Below are positions 53,133 to 62,855 of a stretch of DNA of 64,000 nucleotides, in pieces. Origin of the DNA: Roseiarcus sp963813555 (GTDB taxonomy: Bacteria; Pseudomonadota; Alphaproteobacteria; Rhizobiales; Beijerinckiaceae). Positions within the stretch are counted from its first letter, which is position 1; each line of letters begins with the position of its first letter. The notes beneath the pieces were generated by a model. That model saw nothing but the letters and a program-made list of their open reading frames with translations. It ran no database searches and was not told where the DNA came from. The translations under genes were made by a program, and so were the position numbers. The stretch spans positions 186,001-250,000 of the forward strand of contig CAWEZX010000005.1 in assembly GCA_963813555.1 (NCBI GenBank). The letters are read 5' to 3'.

Positions 53133-54114
53133 AGGACGTCTCTGTTTCCACCAACACGCAGGCAGCCTCATGATCGGAGGAGACGGAGCGGAGCGTCTGG
53201 TCCCGCCGCCGGCAGATGTCCTGGGCGGATGGGCAGCGCGGCGCAAAGCGACAGCCTGGCGGCGGATTCCGGAGGTCCGGCGCGCTGCCGCCGATCGGTT
53301 CGAGCGGCGCGCGGCGGTCGTCTTCAATGCCCGCGACGCAGGCGAGGAGGGCCTTTGTGTAGGGATGGCGAGGATTGTGGAAGAGCGTGTCGACATCGGC
53401 CCGCTCGACGATGCGGCCCGCATACATGACGAGGACCTCATCCGCCATGGCGGCCACAACGCCGAGATCATGGGTGATCAACAGGAGCGCCGCGCCCATG
53501 TCGCGCTGCAAGTCGTGCAGGAGCCGCAAGATCTTGGCCTGCACAGTCACGTCGAGCGCCGTCGTTGGCTCGTCGGCGATGATGACGCTCGGTGAACAGC
53601 TGATCGCTGCGGCGATGAGTACGCGCTGGCGCATGCCGCCGCTGAAATGATGAGGATAGTCGTGGACGCGTTGCTCCGGGTTGGCCACGCCGACGCGGGC
53701 GAGGAGCTCGACCGCCTTGCGCTCCGCCGCCGCTCGCGACATCCGCTGGTGGGCCTGCAGAGTTTCGGCGATCTGCCGCCCGATCGACAAGGCTGGATTA
53801 AGCGACGTCAGGGGATCCTGGAACACCATCCCTATTCGAGCGCCCCGGACCTGCTCCATCTCTCGTTCGTCCAGAGGCAGGAGGTCGCGCCCATCGAGCG
53901 TCACCGAACCCGAGACGATGTGACCGGGCGGCTCGATGAGCCGCATCACCGAGAGCGCGGTCACTGACTTTCCGCAGCCCGATTCGCCAACAAGCGCGGT
54001 GGTTCGGCCTGGCTGCAGGGTAAAGCTGACACCATCCACCACCGTAACGCCCGCAGAGGAGCCGCCGAAACGCGTGCGCAGATCCGAAACCGCGAGCGTG
54101 GCGGGCGCGCTCAT
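53125..54114 (-). CDS. Oligopeptide ABC transporter ATP-binding protein (OppD/DppD type)
   Basis: The 329-residue ATPase has Walker A GESGCGKSVTALS, GMVFQDPLTSLNPALSIG, signature FSGGMRQRVLIAAAI, Walker B VIIADEPTTALDVTVQ, ITHDLGVVA and a C-terminal CRFAPRCPSAQDIC cysteine cluster typical of OppD. It forms the motor with the OppF-like protein. Its ATG overlaps the stop of the permease gene. Confidence 0.92.
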   Translation of the reverse strand: MSAPATLAVSDLRTRFGGSSAGVTVVDGVSFTLQPGRTTALVGESGCGKSVTALSVMRLIEPPGHIVSGSVTLDGRDLLPLDEREMEQVRGARIGMVFQDPLTSLNPALSIGRQIAETLQAHQRMSRAAAERKAVELLARVGVANPEQRVHDYPHHFSGGMRQRVLIAAAISCSPSVIIADEPTTALDVTVQAKILRLLHDLQRDMGAALLLITHDLGVVAAMADEVLVMYAGRIVERADVDTLFHNPRHPYTKALLACVAGIEDDRRAPLEPIGGSAPDLRNPPPGCRFAPRCPSAQDICRRRDQTLRSVSSDHEAACVLVETETSCV

Positions 54115-55037
54115 CGCCGGATCGTTCGCGGATCGAGAGCGTCGCGGACGCCATCACCGAGAAAGTTGAACGCGAGCGACACGACGAGAATGGCGCAGCC
54201 GGGCAGGATCGTGACATGCGGAGCGCGGTGCAGCACCACGCGGCCCTCCGCGACCATCGCGCCCCAGTCCGCGGTCGGCGGCTGAACGCCGAGCCCGAGA
54301 AAGCTGAGGCCGGAGCCCACCACGATCATCAGTCCCATCAGCGTCGTGGCGTAAACGATGACCGGCGAGAAGACGTTCGGCAGCACGTAGCGCAGCATGA
54401 TCGTCATCGGCGCGCCCCCTGCAGCGCGCGCCGCTTCAATGAACGGCATGGGCGTCACGCCTTCCGTGGCCGTGCGGGCAAGCCGGCCGAAATACGGGAT
54501 GAGAACAATCGTGATGGCGATGATCTCGGTCAGCACGCCCGGCCGCATCGATCCCGCAATGGCTATGGCGAGCAGCACCATGGGAAAGGCGAAGACGACG
54601 TCGAGGCAGCGCATGATGATCTGATCAGCGACGCCGCGGAAAAAGCCGGCGATAAGCCCGAGGCCCAGTCCGATCGCGCCGGCCACGAGCGTCGGCACGA
54701 CTCCCACGAGCAGCGACACACGGCCGCCAAACAGGAGCCGTGCGAGCATGTCTCTCCCCTGCTGGTCCGTGCCGAGGACGTGGCCGAGGGTTCCGATGGG
54801 CTTGTAGCGGGCAAAATTATCGGCCTCGTCGGGCCCGTAATGCGCGATCAAGTGCGCGAATAAGACCGCCAGTACCACGGCGAGGAGAAACAGCCCCGAG
54901 AGCAGGGCGGCACGGTCGCGCGCGAAGGACTTAACGCGCCAGAAGCGGGCGCCGGATCGCGGATCCTCGAGCGGCGCCGGGGCGACCGACGCGAGCTCTG
55001 ACTGGCCCGCTTTTGTCGAGACCGGAAGGCTGGTCAT
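54111..55037 (-). CDS. Oligopeptide ABC transporter permease (DppC/OppC type)
   Basis: The 308-residue protein has an N-terminal cytoplasmic part, a first helix, GTDQQGRDMLARLLFGGRVS and the EAA-loop region RTATEGVTPMPFIEAARAAG, all of the OppC family. About six transmembrane segments are visible. Overlaps with both neighbours (4 bases each) indicate a translationally coupled operon. Confidence 0.92.
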   Translation of the reverse strand: MTSLPVSTKAGQSELASVAPAPLEDPRSGARFWRVKSFARDRAALLSGLFLLAVVLAVLFAHLIAHYGPDEADNFARYKPIGTLGHVLGTDQQGRDMLARLLFGGRVSLLVGVVPTLVAGAIGLGLGLIAGFFRGVADQIIMRCLDVVFAFPMVLLAIAIAGSMRPGVLTEIIAITIVLIPYFGRLARTATEGVTPMPFIEAARAAGGAPMTIMLRYVLPNVFSPVIVYATTLMGLMIVVGSGLSFLGLGVQPPTADWGAMVAEGRVVLHRAPHVTILPGCAILVVSLAFNFLGDGVRDALDPRTIRR

Positions 55038-55984
55038 GCTTCGCGCAGCCGCGGATCGAGGCTGGCGTTGATGAGATCGACCACGATATTGGCGAGCACG
55101 AACGAGAGCGCGATCAGCAAAGTCGTCGCCTGGATCACCGGCAGATCGCGCGCCGTGATGCTGTCATACAGCAGCGATCCGAGCCCCGGCCATGCAAAGA
55201 CGACTTCCGTCAGCAGCGCCCCGCCGAGCAGGTATCCGAGTTGGAGGCCCGTAATGGTGATGACCGGCGGCAAGGCGTTCAGGATGACATGGCGGCGTAG
55301 GAGCGCGGCGCGGCTCAGCCCCTTGGATCGGGCGACGCGCACATGCGGCCTCCCCAGCGCCTCGATCACGGTCGAGCGCACGATCCGGGCGATGATGGCC
55401 GCCGGCCCGAGCGCGGTGGTCACCGCTGGGAGCACGAGATGGCGCAGAACATCGAACGGTCCGCCGTCGCCAGCCATGTCCTGCATGCCGGAGACGGGAA
55501 GCCAGCGCAACTGGATGGCGAAAAGAAGGACGAGGATCAGACCGAGCCAGAACGGCGGCGCGCTGCCGGCCAGCAGAGCAGCCGACATGCTCGCCCGGTC
55601 GAACAGGGAACGCGCGCGCAAGGCGGCGAAGAGTCCGACCGAGTAGCCGATCACGATGGCGAGCAACAAGCTGCTGAAGCTGAGGATCAAGGTGTTGACG
55701 AAGCGCGGAAGCACCAGGGTCGCGACAGGCAGTTGCGTGGCGATCGACTCGCCGAAGTCGCCGGTTAGCGTGCGGCTGAGCCAGGCGAGATATTGCAGCG
55801 GCAGGGACTGGTCGAGTCCGAGCGCATGACGCAGTTCCGCCTTCGCGGCCTCGGTGGCCTGCGGCCCGAGCAGCGCCGTGGCGGCGTCGCCTGGCGCGAG
55901 CTGGACGAGGAGGAAAATCACGATCGACACGCCGAGGATTACTGGCAGAACACCAACGAGCCGTCGTGCGACGAAAGCGGTCAT
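55034..55984 (-). CDS. Oligopeptide ABC transporter permease (DppB/OppB type)
   Basis: The 316-residue, six-helix permease begins MTAFVARRLVGVLPVILGVS, and contains VLRHLVLPAVTTALGPAAII, ARIVRSTVIEALGRPHVRVA and the EAA region, with the final FAWPGLGSLLYDSITARDLP, all classic DppB. It pairs with the DppC-like protein. It lies 12 bases after the binding-protein gene. Confidence 0.92.
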   Translation of the reverse strand: MTAFVARRLVGVLPVILGVSIVIFLLVQLAPGDAATALLGPQATEAAKAELRHALGLDQSLPLQYLAWLSRTLTGDFGESIATQLPVATLVLPRFVNTLILSFSSLLLAIVIGYSVGLFAALRARSLFDRASMSAALLAGSAPPFWLGLILVLLFAIQLRWLPVSGMQDMAGDGGPFDVLRHLVLPAVTTALGPAAIIARIVRSTVIEALGRPHVRVARSKGLSRAALLRRHVILNALPPVITITGLQLGYLLGGALLTEVVFAWPGLGSLLYDSITARDLPVIQATTLLIALSFVLANIVVDLINASLDPRLREA

Positions 55985-55996
55985 CGCGCTCGGCGC

Positions 55997-57571
55997 TTAC
56001 TCGACTGAAACGGTCGAAAGGTCGTACCAGTCCTCTGGCGGATTGACGAACCCCTTCACCTTGGGCGACAGCAGGATGGGCTGCAGATCATCGTCGATCG
56101 GCACGTAGCCTGCGTCGTCCATGATGATTCGATTGGCTTTTTGGTAGAGCGCCTTTGCGGCGCCGGGATCGCGCGTGACAATCGCCTCATCGAGCAGCTT
56201 GTCGACCTCCTTGTTGCAATAGAAGCCCGAATTGATCCCACCGGGCGGGGCTGAGTCGCAGCGCGACACAATGCCGATCCAGGCCGGCGTGGACATGCCC
56301 CATCCGATATCGTTCATCGCGACGTCAGCCGACATTCCGCCCGCCCATTTTCCGAGATAAGTCACCCATTCGTACTTACGCAATTCGACGTCTATGCCGA
56401 CCTTCTTGAGGTCGCGTTGGATCCATGTCTCGACAAGTTCGCCCGTTCCATACTGCGGCAGTTCGAAGACAAGCTTGAGATCCTTGACCCCCGCCTCATC
56501 GAGGAGCTTCTTCGCGCCCTCGGGATCGTAGCCGTAGCTCTTGAAGTTTGGGTCGTATGCGTCGGTGCCTGGCGAAAGCAGGCCGTATTCGGAGCGCGAC
56601 GTGTTGTGCTTGATCTCCTTGGCGATGCCCTCGCGGTCGATCGCCATATTGATCGCCTTCCGGACGCGAATGTCTTGAAGGGCCGGGTTCTTGAAGTTCA
56701 AGGAGATGTAGTTGATGTAAGGAACATTCTTGTTGGTCGAGAGCACGAAGCCGGAGCCGACCAGCCGATCGATTTCATCCCACGGCGGCGTCGTGATCAT
56801 CTGGACTTCGTTATTCTCCAACGCGTCGACGCGAGTCGCTGGATCCTGCAAGGGCCGGAAGATGACGCGATCGAGTTTCGCCTTGGCGCCCCAGTAGTCG
56901 TCGTTCCGTTCGAGCACCGTCTTCACGCCCTGGTCGCGTTCCACGAATTTGAACGGCCCGGTGCCGACGGGATGGAGGGCCACTCCGTCGTTGCCATGTT
57001 TCTTGACTGAGGCCGGACTGATCATCAGGGGTTGCCCATAGCTCTGCAGGCCCTGACGCAGCCACTGGTAGTTCGGCGCGGTGAGCGTCACCTTGACGGT
57101 CATGGGGTCGACAACATCGACGCTCTTGATCCACTTGGTGTAGGCGATTACGAAGGCTTTGGCCTTCTTGTAGAAGTCGGGCGAGCTCTCGTTCCAAAAC
57201 CGATCGAAATTGAATTTCACCGCGGCGGCGTCGAACGGCGTGCCGTCGTGGAACTTCACGCCTTCGCGCAGATGAAAGGTGTAAGTCAGTCCGTCGTCGG
57301 AGATGTCCCAAGACTTAGCTAGGCCGGGGATGAGCGCGGGTGTAACGTCATTCGCTTTGGTCAGATCCTCTTTTACGAGACCTTCGAAGATCTGATAGGT
57401 GATCTGATAGGTGCTCCAGCCGCCTGTGGCGTGCGGGTCGAGCGTATCGGTCTCAGCAGGCATACCCCAGATCAGAGTGCCGGCCGCATGAGCTCCGCCG
57501 ACCCCAAGGGCTGCCGACGTCAACGTTGTTGTCACGAGCACAAAGGCCAAGGCAAATCGACGAAAAACCAC
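55997..57571 (-). CDS. Peptide ABC transporter substrate-binding protein (family 5)
   Basis: About 524 residues of an SBP_bac_5 protein. GTG 57571 is preferred, since GGAGGGG lies 6 bases upstream and the product then begins VVFRRFALAFVLVTTTLTSA, a Sec signal ending AHA-A. Family motifs follow: WGMPAETDTLDPHATGG, YTFHLREGVKFHDGTPFDAA, GTGPFKFVERD and VRKAINMAIDREGI. It binds peptides in the periplasm for the DppBCDF-like permease. The longer reading to 57643 adds an unlikely N-terminus. Confidence 0.9.
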   Translation of the reverse strand: MVFRRFALAFVLVTTTLTSAALGVGGAHAAGTLIWGMPAETDTLDPHATGGWSTYQITYQIFEGLVKEDLTKANDVTPALIPGLAKSWDISDDGLTYTFHLREGVKFHDGTPFDAAAVKFNFDRFWNESSPDFYKKAKAFVIAYTKWIKSVDVVDPMTVKVTLTAPNYQWLRQGLQSYGQPLMISPASVKKHGNDGVALHPVGTGPFKFVERDQGVKTVLERNDDYWGAKAKLDRVIFRPLQDPATRVDALENNEVQMITTPPWDEIDRLVGSGFVLSTNKNVPYINYISLNFKNPALQDIRVRKAINMAIDREGIAKEIKHNTSRSEYGLLSPGTDAYDPNFKSYGYDPEGAKKLLDEAGVKDLKLVFELPQYGTGELVETWIQRDLKKVGIDVELRKYEWVTYLGKWAGGMSADVAMNDIGWGMSTPAWIGIVSRCDSAPPGGINSGFYCNKEVDKLLDEAIVTRDPGAAKALYQKANRIIMDDAGYVPIDDDLQPILLSPKVKGFVNPPEDWYDLSTVSVE

Positions 57572-57762
57572 GAGCCCCTCCACGTTCTGCCGACGACATT
57601 TCGTCGGAATGTTCATTCGGATGAAGACCCGGGTCCGCCACATGCGGCGCTGTCCCGTTCATCAGGGCCTTGACATCAACAAAATGTCGGCAAATCGTCA
57701 AGATCGAAACGCAAGGCGCCGGCGCCGTGTTCCGCGCCAAGCTGGCTGCAAACTACGCAACA

Positions 57763-58287
57763 CTAGAGCGACGCCGCAGCCCTAGCAGCCTGATCGTAGT
57801 GGCCTGACAGAACGCGAATCTGGGCGGCGATCTTCGATAGGGCCTCCTGATCGAGGCCCAAGGACACCACCGAGCGGACCAGAAGCGCCTCGCGGATCTC
57901 ATGATAACGTTGGCACGCCTCCGCGCCCGCCTTAGTGGCGGAGATCACCTTCTCCTTGCCCTGCTTCCGCGCCGCAACGAGGCCAAGCCGGGCCAGCTTC
58001 TTGATTGCATAGCTCACGACATGCGTGTCCTCGATATTGAGAACCAGGCAGATATCCGCCATTTTTTTCGGCTTGTCGCGATGATAAGCGGTGTGCAGGA
58101 CCAACACATCGACCGGCGACAGTTCGGGGACGCCGGCCGCCGCCATGCATCGAACCATCCACCGCTCGAACGCGTGCGACATCATGATGGCGCCGAATTC
58201 GAACTCCGATAGCGCCGGCATTTCTCCGGCCGCGAGATGAGCGGACGACACGACCGGTCCGCTGAATTCAAAGGTCTCGTTCTGCAT
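57763..58287 (-). CDS. MarR-type winged-helix regulator
   Basis: The 174-residue protein has a winged helix (SPVDVLVLHTAYHRDKPKKM, DTHVVSYAIKKLARLGLVAA, RKQGKEKVISATKAGAEACQ), of the type annotated as predicted MarR-like DNA-binding protein. It reads in the same direction as the peptide-transporter genes, 190 bases upstream of the binding-protein gene, and is likely to control that operon. Ligand unknown. Confidence 0.8.
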   Translation of the reverse strand: MQNETFEFSGPVVSSAHLAAGEMPALSEFEFGAIMMSHAFERWMVRCMAAAGVPELSPVDVLVLHTAYHRDKPKKMADICLVLNIEDTHVVSYAIKKLARLGLVAARKQGKEKVISATKAGAEACQRYHEIREALLVRSVVSLGLDQEALSKIAAQIRVLSGHYDQAARAAASL

Positions 58288-58724
58288 GCCAACTCCCTGG
58301 TTCGCACCGACGCTAAGGCCGCGGTGTCAAGCACAGTACCCTCCTCGGGCGCAGCTTCCCTTACATATTCGGCGGCCGCCGGGCCGAGTTCCGTGTAGGC
58401 CGGCGGCCAACATGTTGTGGATCACCGCCGATCGCCCGCGTCGGAGACTCCGGCCGTCTCCGCCCCGGTCCGCCAGCGGTGTTGAACTCCCGCTTCGATC
58501 GATCGAGACCCATGGATCTACAGCTTCGTGAGCATGAGGACGAAGCTAGTCCACGCAACCGTTCGCCGTCCGTCCACGGACTTCGTGGACGCGCCAGCGC
58601 GCCGGGCGAACTTGCTTCCTTCCGCCGCGCTATTACGTCGTTGCATCGTAAATGGCTGACGTGTCAGGGACCTCGGTCTTGAAATACCCGCTCTGTCGTG
58701 CGCGCCAATAGAGCTAATCAGAAC

Positions 58725-58739
58725 TTAGAAAGATTCTAA
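58725..58739. promoter_or_regulatory. Palindrome resembling an Irr box (iron control element)
   Basis: TTAGAA-AGA-TTCTAA is a perfect 6-bp inverted repeat with 3-base spacer, matching the iron control element bound by Irr in Rhizobiales. It lies about 315 bases ahead of an iron-type ABC transporter gene. Match read directly; regulation is inference. Confidence 0.55.
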
Positions 58740-58756
58740 TTTGGAATAATTTCAAA

Positions 58757-58771
58757 TTGAAAGGCTTTCAA
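58757..58771. promoter_or_regulatory. Perfect 7-bp palindrome TTGAAAG-G-CTTTCAA
   Basis: This second inverted repeat is 17 bases after the Irr-like box in the same AT-rich patch. It might be an additional operator. I cannot assign a regulator. Confidence 0.4.
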
Positions 58772-59054
58772 AATACACGTGCTCGTCTAGTCGGAGTTCA
58801 ATTGCCTCGCTAAACCTCCCGTACAGTTGCCGAGGTAGAGCTAGGGAGTGAACAGGTGCTGCCCCCAGTGCCGAGTTAGCTGTTTCGACCTCCGAGATCG
58901 CTGTCGGTTTCAAGCAAGTCGAGGCGATTGCCGCAACTCTTTGCGCGAAGGACTCGTCGAGCGTTGGGTGCTGCGCGAGGCCCGAATGCGATGCGCGCGG
59001 AGCGGTGAACCGACACACGTGGAACCAAAAACTCAGTGCGAAGGAATGAACTCA

Positions 59055-60104
59055 ATGTCGTTTGGTGAAATGGCCGCTCGCTCTCGCCGCAACGACGCCG
59101 GGAGGCTTGGTGTCGCTGCGTTCGTCGCCCTAGGGCTATTCGTCGGTCCCGCGACCACTTCTGCGGGCGCGGCGGCGTTGACGCTCTATTCGGCGCAACA
59201 CGAACAAACGGTCGACTTGCTGACCAAGGCGTTCACGAAGGAAACCGGCATCGACGTCAAGATTCATTCCGGCGAGGCGCCGGAACTCGCGAGCGAACTT
59301 GTAAAGGAAGGCGCGTCGTCCCACGCCGACGTGTTCTTCACGGAGAATTCGCCTGAACTCGAGCTTCTATCGGAAAAAGGGCTGCTGGCGAAGGTGGCGC
59401 CGGCCACCTTGGCGAGCGTTCCGGCGGCCGACAGCGGGTCGAACGGCGATTGGGTCGGCGTCCTGGCGCGGGAGAATGTCCTCGTCTTCAGCAAGAGCAT
59501 GATCAAGGAGGAGCGGCTGCCCTCCTCGCTCCTCGATCTCGCCAAGCCGGAGTGGAAGGGCAAGCTTGCGATTGCGCCGACCGACGCTGATTTCCTGCCG
59601 CTGGTCGGCGCCGTCGCCGCGCTTAAAGGCCGCCCGGCCGCATTGGATTGGCTCAAGGGCCTGCGTGAGAATGCAGCCATTTTCGACGACGACGAGGGGG
59701 TGGTCGCGGCGGTCGACCGTGGCGCCGCGGCCGTCGGGATCATCAACAGTTACTACTGGGTGCGGCTGCGCGTCGAAAAGGGCGCTGACCGGATGCAGAG
59801 CGCCATCCACCACTTCGCCGGCGGCGACGTCGGCGGCTTGATGAACGTCTCCGGCGCCGCTGCGCTGAAGGCCTCGCGCAATCCAGCCGCGGCGCAGAAG
59901 TTCCTCGCGTTCCTGGTGAGCAAACCGGCGCAGGAGATGCTGGCGAGCCTCGACATCACCTTCGAGTACCCGCTGGCGGCCGGGGTCGCCGCCAACCCGG
60001 TGCTGAAGCCGATGAGCGAATTGTCGCCGCCGCCTTTGACCCTCAAGCAGATCGGGGACGACAGCGACGCCGCGAAACTGCTACGCGAGGCGGGCCTCAT
60101 CTGA
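59055..60104 (+). CDS. Iron(III) ABC transporter substrate-binding protein (FbpA type)
   Basis: About 349 residues with a Sec signal (VAAFVALGLFVGPATTSAGA) and the FbpA/SBP_bac_6 fold: LTLYSAQHEQTVDLLTKAFT, SSHADVFFTENSPELELLSE, AIAPTDADFLPLVGAVAALK and the paired tyrosines INSYYWVRLR, which in FbpA coordinate Fe3+. AAGGA lies 9 bases ahead of ATG 59055 but directly abuts ATG 59046, so I choose 59055. It feeds the permease and ATPase encoded downstream. Confidence 0.87.
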   Translation: MSFGEMAARSRRNDAGRLGVAAFVALGLFVGPATTSAGAAALTLYSAQHEQTVDLLTKAFTKETGIDVKIHSGEAPELASELVKEGASSHADVFFTENSPELELLSEKGLLAKVAPATLASVPAADSGSNGDWVGVLARENVLVFSKSMIKEERLPSSLLDLAKPEWKGKLAIAPTDADFLPLVGAVAALKGRPAALDWLKGLRENAAIFDDDEGVVAAVDRGAAAVGIINSYYWVRLRVEKGADRMQSAIHHFAGGDVGGLMNVSGAAALKASRNPAAAQKFLAFLVSKPAQEMLASLDITFEYPLAAGVAANPVLKPMSELSPPPLTLKQIGDDSDAAKLLREAGLI

Positions 60105-60113
60105 TGGCGGCGA

Positions 60114-61710
60114 TTGCGAGCGCAAGCCAGGCGGGAGTTCGAAGCGGTCGGAGCTCGCGACGTTGTCGCGCGCCCGCCCACTGCGCTCGTTGCTGCTGCG
60201 CTCGTGGGCGCGACGCTCGTCCTTCTGCCGATCCTCTACACCATCGCTGAAGCGGTCACCGTGGATTTCCGCGACGCCGCCGGCCTGCTGTTTCGTCCAC
60301 TCGTCGGCAGGCTCCTTCTCAATACGGTCTCGCTTGTCATTGCCGCGTCGCTCGCAACAGCAGTTATAGGAACCGTGGCGGCGTGGCTGGTCGAACGAAC
60401 GGATCTTCCTGGACGGAACGTCTGGTCCGTTCTTATCGCCGCGCCCCTCGCAATTCCGCCCTTCGTCACCAGCTATGCGTGGGTTTCGATGAGCAATGCG
60501 CTCCAGGACTTCGCCGGGGCGCTGCTTGTCGTGACCTGCGCCTACTATCCGCTCGTCTACCTGCCGGTGGCCGCCGCGTTGCGCGGGCTTGATCCGGCGC
60601 TCGAGGAGACCGCGCGTTCGCTCGGCGAGAGCCCTTGGGGATGTTTCGTGCGGGTCGTTCTTCCCCAGCTTCGCCCGGCCCTGCTCGGCGGCGCGCTTCT
60701 GGTCGCTCTCGACACGCTGACCGAGTTCGGCGCCTTCGCGCTGCTGCGCTTCCGCACCTTCACCACCGAACTCTACGCGCAGTACCGAACCGGGCTCGCC
60801 GGACCCGAGACCTCGCTGCTCGCGCTCGTTCTCGTCGTGCTGTGCCTTGCGTTGCTGTTCGCGGAATTCCGAGTGCGCGGCGATGCGCGGTACGCGCGCG
60901 TCGGGGTCGGAGCGAGACGAATGAGCGCGCCGGCGGCCTCTCGGCTGGGCGCGCTTTCCGGTCCTTGCCGCCCTCGGCGCGCTCGCCGTCGCGACGCTCG
61001 GCGTCCCGATCGGAATGATCGGTTATTGGCTCTTTCAGCATGCGCAAGCCGCGATCTCGCCTGCCGCGCCGTCGTCGCTCGCGCTCGTCCAGGCCGCGCT
61101 CAATTCTGTCGCCTACGGGCTCTTCGGCGCCGCCGCTGCGCTCCTGATGGCGTCTCCGATCGGCTATCTTGCGGTCCGCTTCCCGAGCCCGTGGACTGTG
61201 CTGATGGAGCGCGCCGCCTATCTGGCGCAGGGCGTCCCGGGGATTGTCGTTGCGCTGGCGCTCATATCCCTGACAGTGCAGTGGGTCGGACCCCTCTATC
61301 AGAGCCCGGCGCTTCTGGTCCTGGCCTATGCGATCCTGTTTCTGCCGCTCGCTCTCGTCGGCGTCCGGGCGACGCTGACGCAAATTCCGCCGGGTCTAGA
61401 GGAAGCTGCGCGTTCGCTCGGCCAGAACAGCGCATCGGTCGCCTGGCGCGTCGTGGCGCCCCTGGCCGCCAACGGCCTCGGCGCCGGCGCAGCGCTCGTG
61501 TTCATCTTCGTCTCGACCGAATTGACGGCGACCCTGCTCCTCTCCCCGATCGGGACGCGGACGCTTGCGACGGAAGTCTGGGCCAATACGTCGTCGGTGG
61601 CCTTTGCGGCGGCGGCGCCGTTCGCGGCGCTGATGCTCTGTTTGTCGTTTGCGGTCACTTGGCTGTTCGCTAATCGTCTGAGCCGAGCGGCGTTCGCCGG
61701 CTGGAGCTGA
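60114..61710 (+). pseudogene. Iron(III) ABC transporter permease (FbpB type), frameshifted
   Basis: FbpB-type proteins contain two permease halves. The first half (from a possible TTG at 60114) has LLLNTVSLVIAASLATAVIG, APLAIPPFVTSYAWVSM and LDPALEETARSLGESPWGCF. The second half is in the +1 frame from about 60945 (LGWARFPVLAALGALAVATL, GVPIGMIGYWLF), with IPPGLEEAARSLGQNSASVA and ends at 61710. One inserted base near 60930-60945 explains the split. An ATG at 60104 overlapping the fbpA stop is out of frame with the first half, so there may be a second indel or a TTG start. Confidence 0.83.
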
Positions 61711-61712
61711 CA

Positions 61713-62855
61713 ATGGCTCGCCTTTCCGTCAACCGGCTGAGCAAGGCCTTCGCTGGAACGCCGGTTCTCCGCGGCGTGGATCTCGAGGTCGCCTCCGGTT
61801 CGCTGGTGGCGGTCCTGGGCGCCTCCGGCAGCGGCAAGACGACGCTGCTCAGGCTCCTTTCAGGCTTCGAGCGCGCCGATTCCGGCTTAATCGAAATTGA
61901 TGGCCAAATCGTCTCCGGGCAAGGCGTCCACATGCCTCCCGAAAGGCGCCGCATCGGCTATGTGGCGCAGGAAGGCTCGCTGTTTCCCCATCTTTCGGTC
62001 GCCGACAATGTCGCCTTTGGACTGCCCCGGGCCGAGCGTCGCAGCCGATCAAAGGTGGAGGCGCTGCTGGCCAGCGTCGACCTGGCGGCCTCTTACGCCA
62101 GTCGCGCGCCGCATCAGCTCTCCGGCGGCGAGCAGCAGCGCGTGGCGCTGGCTCGCGCCCTCGCCCCGGCGCCGAAGCTGGTGCTCCTGGATGAGCCATT
62201 CTCTTCGCTCGACGCCGCGCTCAGGGTCGAGACGCGCCAGGCTGTCTCGGCCGCGCTCGCCGCTTCCGGCGCCACCGCGCTGCTTGTGACGCACGATCAG
62301 TCAGAGGCGCTTGCGATGGGTCTTAAGGTCGCAGTGCTGCGCGGCGGCGTCCTGGCCCAGATCGCGACGCCGGAAATCCTCTATCGCCAGCCCGTCGACA
62401 TCGCGATGGCGCGCTTCGTAGGCGAGGCGGTGATCTTGCCGGGGACGGTCAGTGGAGGCGCGGCGTTGTGCGCGCTCGGGCGTTTGCCGCTCGCGCGTCC
62501 CGCGCAGGACGGCCTCGTGGACGTGATGACGCGGCCGGAACAGATCCGCTTCCCCTCAAAACCCAACGCGGATGCGCCACGGGCGAGGGTTCTGTCGGTT
62601 GCCTTCTATGGTCACGACGCCAGCGTGCTTCTCGAGTTGGAAGCGGGCGCAGAGAGAGTTGTGAGCCTCGTTCCGGGATATCGCGCGCCGAGGCCCGGAG
62701 AGGACGTCCACCTCAGCGTCGAGGGGACTGTGATGGCCTATCCGCGGACCGAGACCGACGCGGCGTTCGTGAACCGCAACCCGCGTGAGATCGCGCAATT
62801 CCGAAAAGAGCCATTGAGCGTTACGGCGCTCGGAATCAAGGAGGACCTGCCATGA
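61713..62855 (+). CDS. Iron(III) ABC transporter ATP-binding protein (FbpC type)
   Basis: The 380-residue ATPase has Walker A GASGSGKTTLLR, YVAQEGSLFPHLSVADNVAF, signature LSGGEQQRVALARAL, Walker B LVLLDEPFSSLDAAL, VTHDQSEALAMG and a C-terminal TOBE-like domain (VMTRPEQIRF), the standard FbpC/PotA layout. It begins 2 bases after the permease and ends overlapping the following gene. Confidence 0.92.
   Translation: MARLSVNRLSKAFAGTPVLRGVDLEVASGSLVAVLGASGSGKTTLLRLLSGFERADSGLIEIDGQIVSGQGVHMPPERRRIGYVAQEGSLFPHLSVADNVAFGLPRAERRSRSKVEALLASVDLAASYASRAPHQLSGGEQQRVALARALAPAPKLVLLDEPFSSLDAALRVETRQAVSAALAASGATALLVTHDQSEALAMGLKVAVLRGGVLAQIATPEILYRQPVDIAMARFVGEAVILPGTVSGGAALCALGRLPLARPAQDGLVDVMTRPEQIRFPSKPNADAPRARVLSVAFYGHDASVLLELEAGAERVVSLVPGYRAPRPGEDVHLSVEGTVMAYPRTETDAAFVNRNPREIAQFRKEPLSVTALGIKEDLP

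Larger units (their letters stand above)
58288..59054. other. Long intergenic region upstream of iron transporter genes
   Basis: About 770 bases. The first 400 are GC-rich with no credible gene. A strongly AT-rich stretch at 58700-58775 contains two palindromes listed separately. The remaining 280 bases up to the fbpA-like start are a possible long leader; an in-frame extension of the gene to 58848 is Cys/Arg-rich and looks non-coding. Confidence 0.45.

Noticed and set aside
53133..53471. 339-base N-terminal extension of the OppF-like protein
   Set aside because: These bases are the oppD-like gene read in another frame; the composition (Ser/Arg-rich) is that of a shadow frame.
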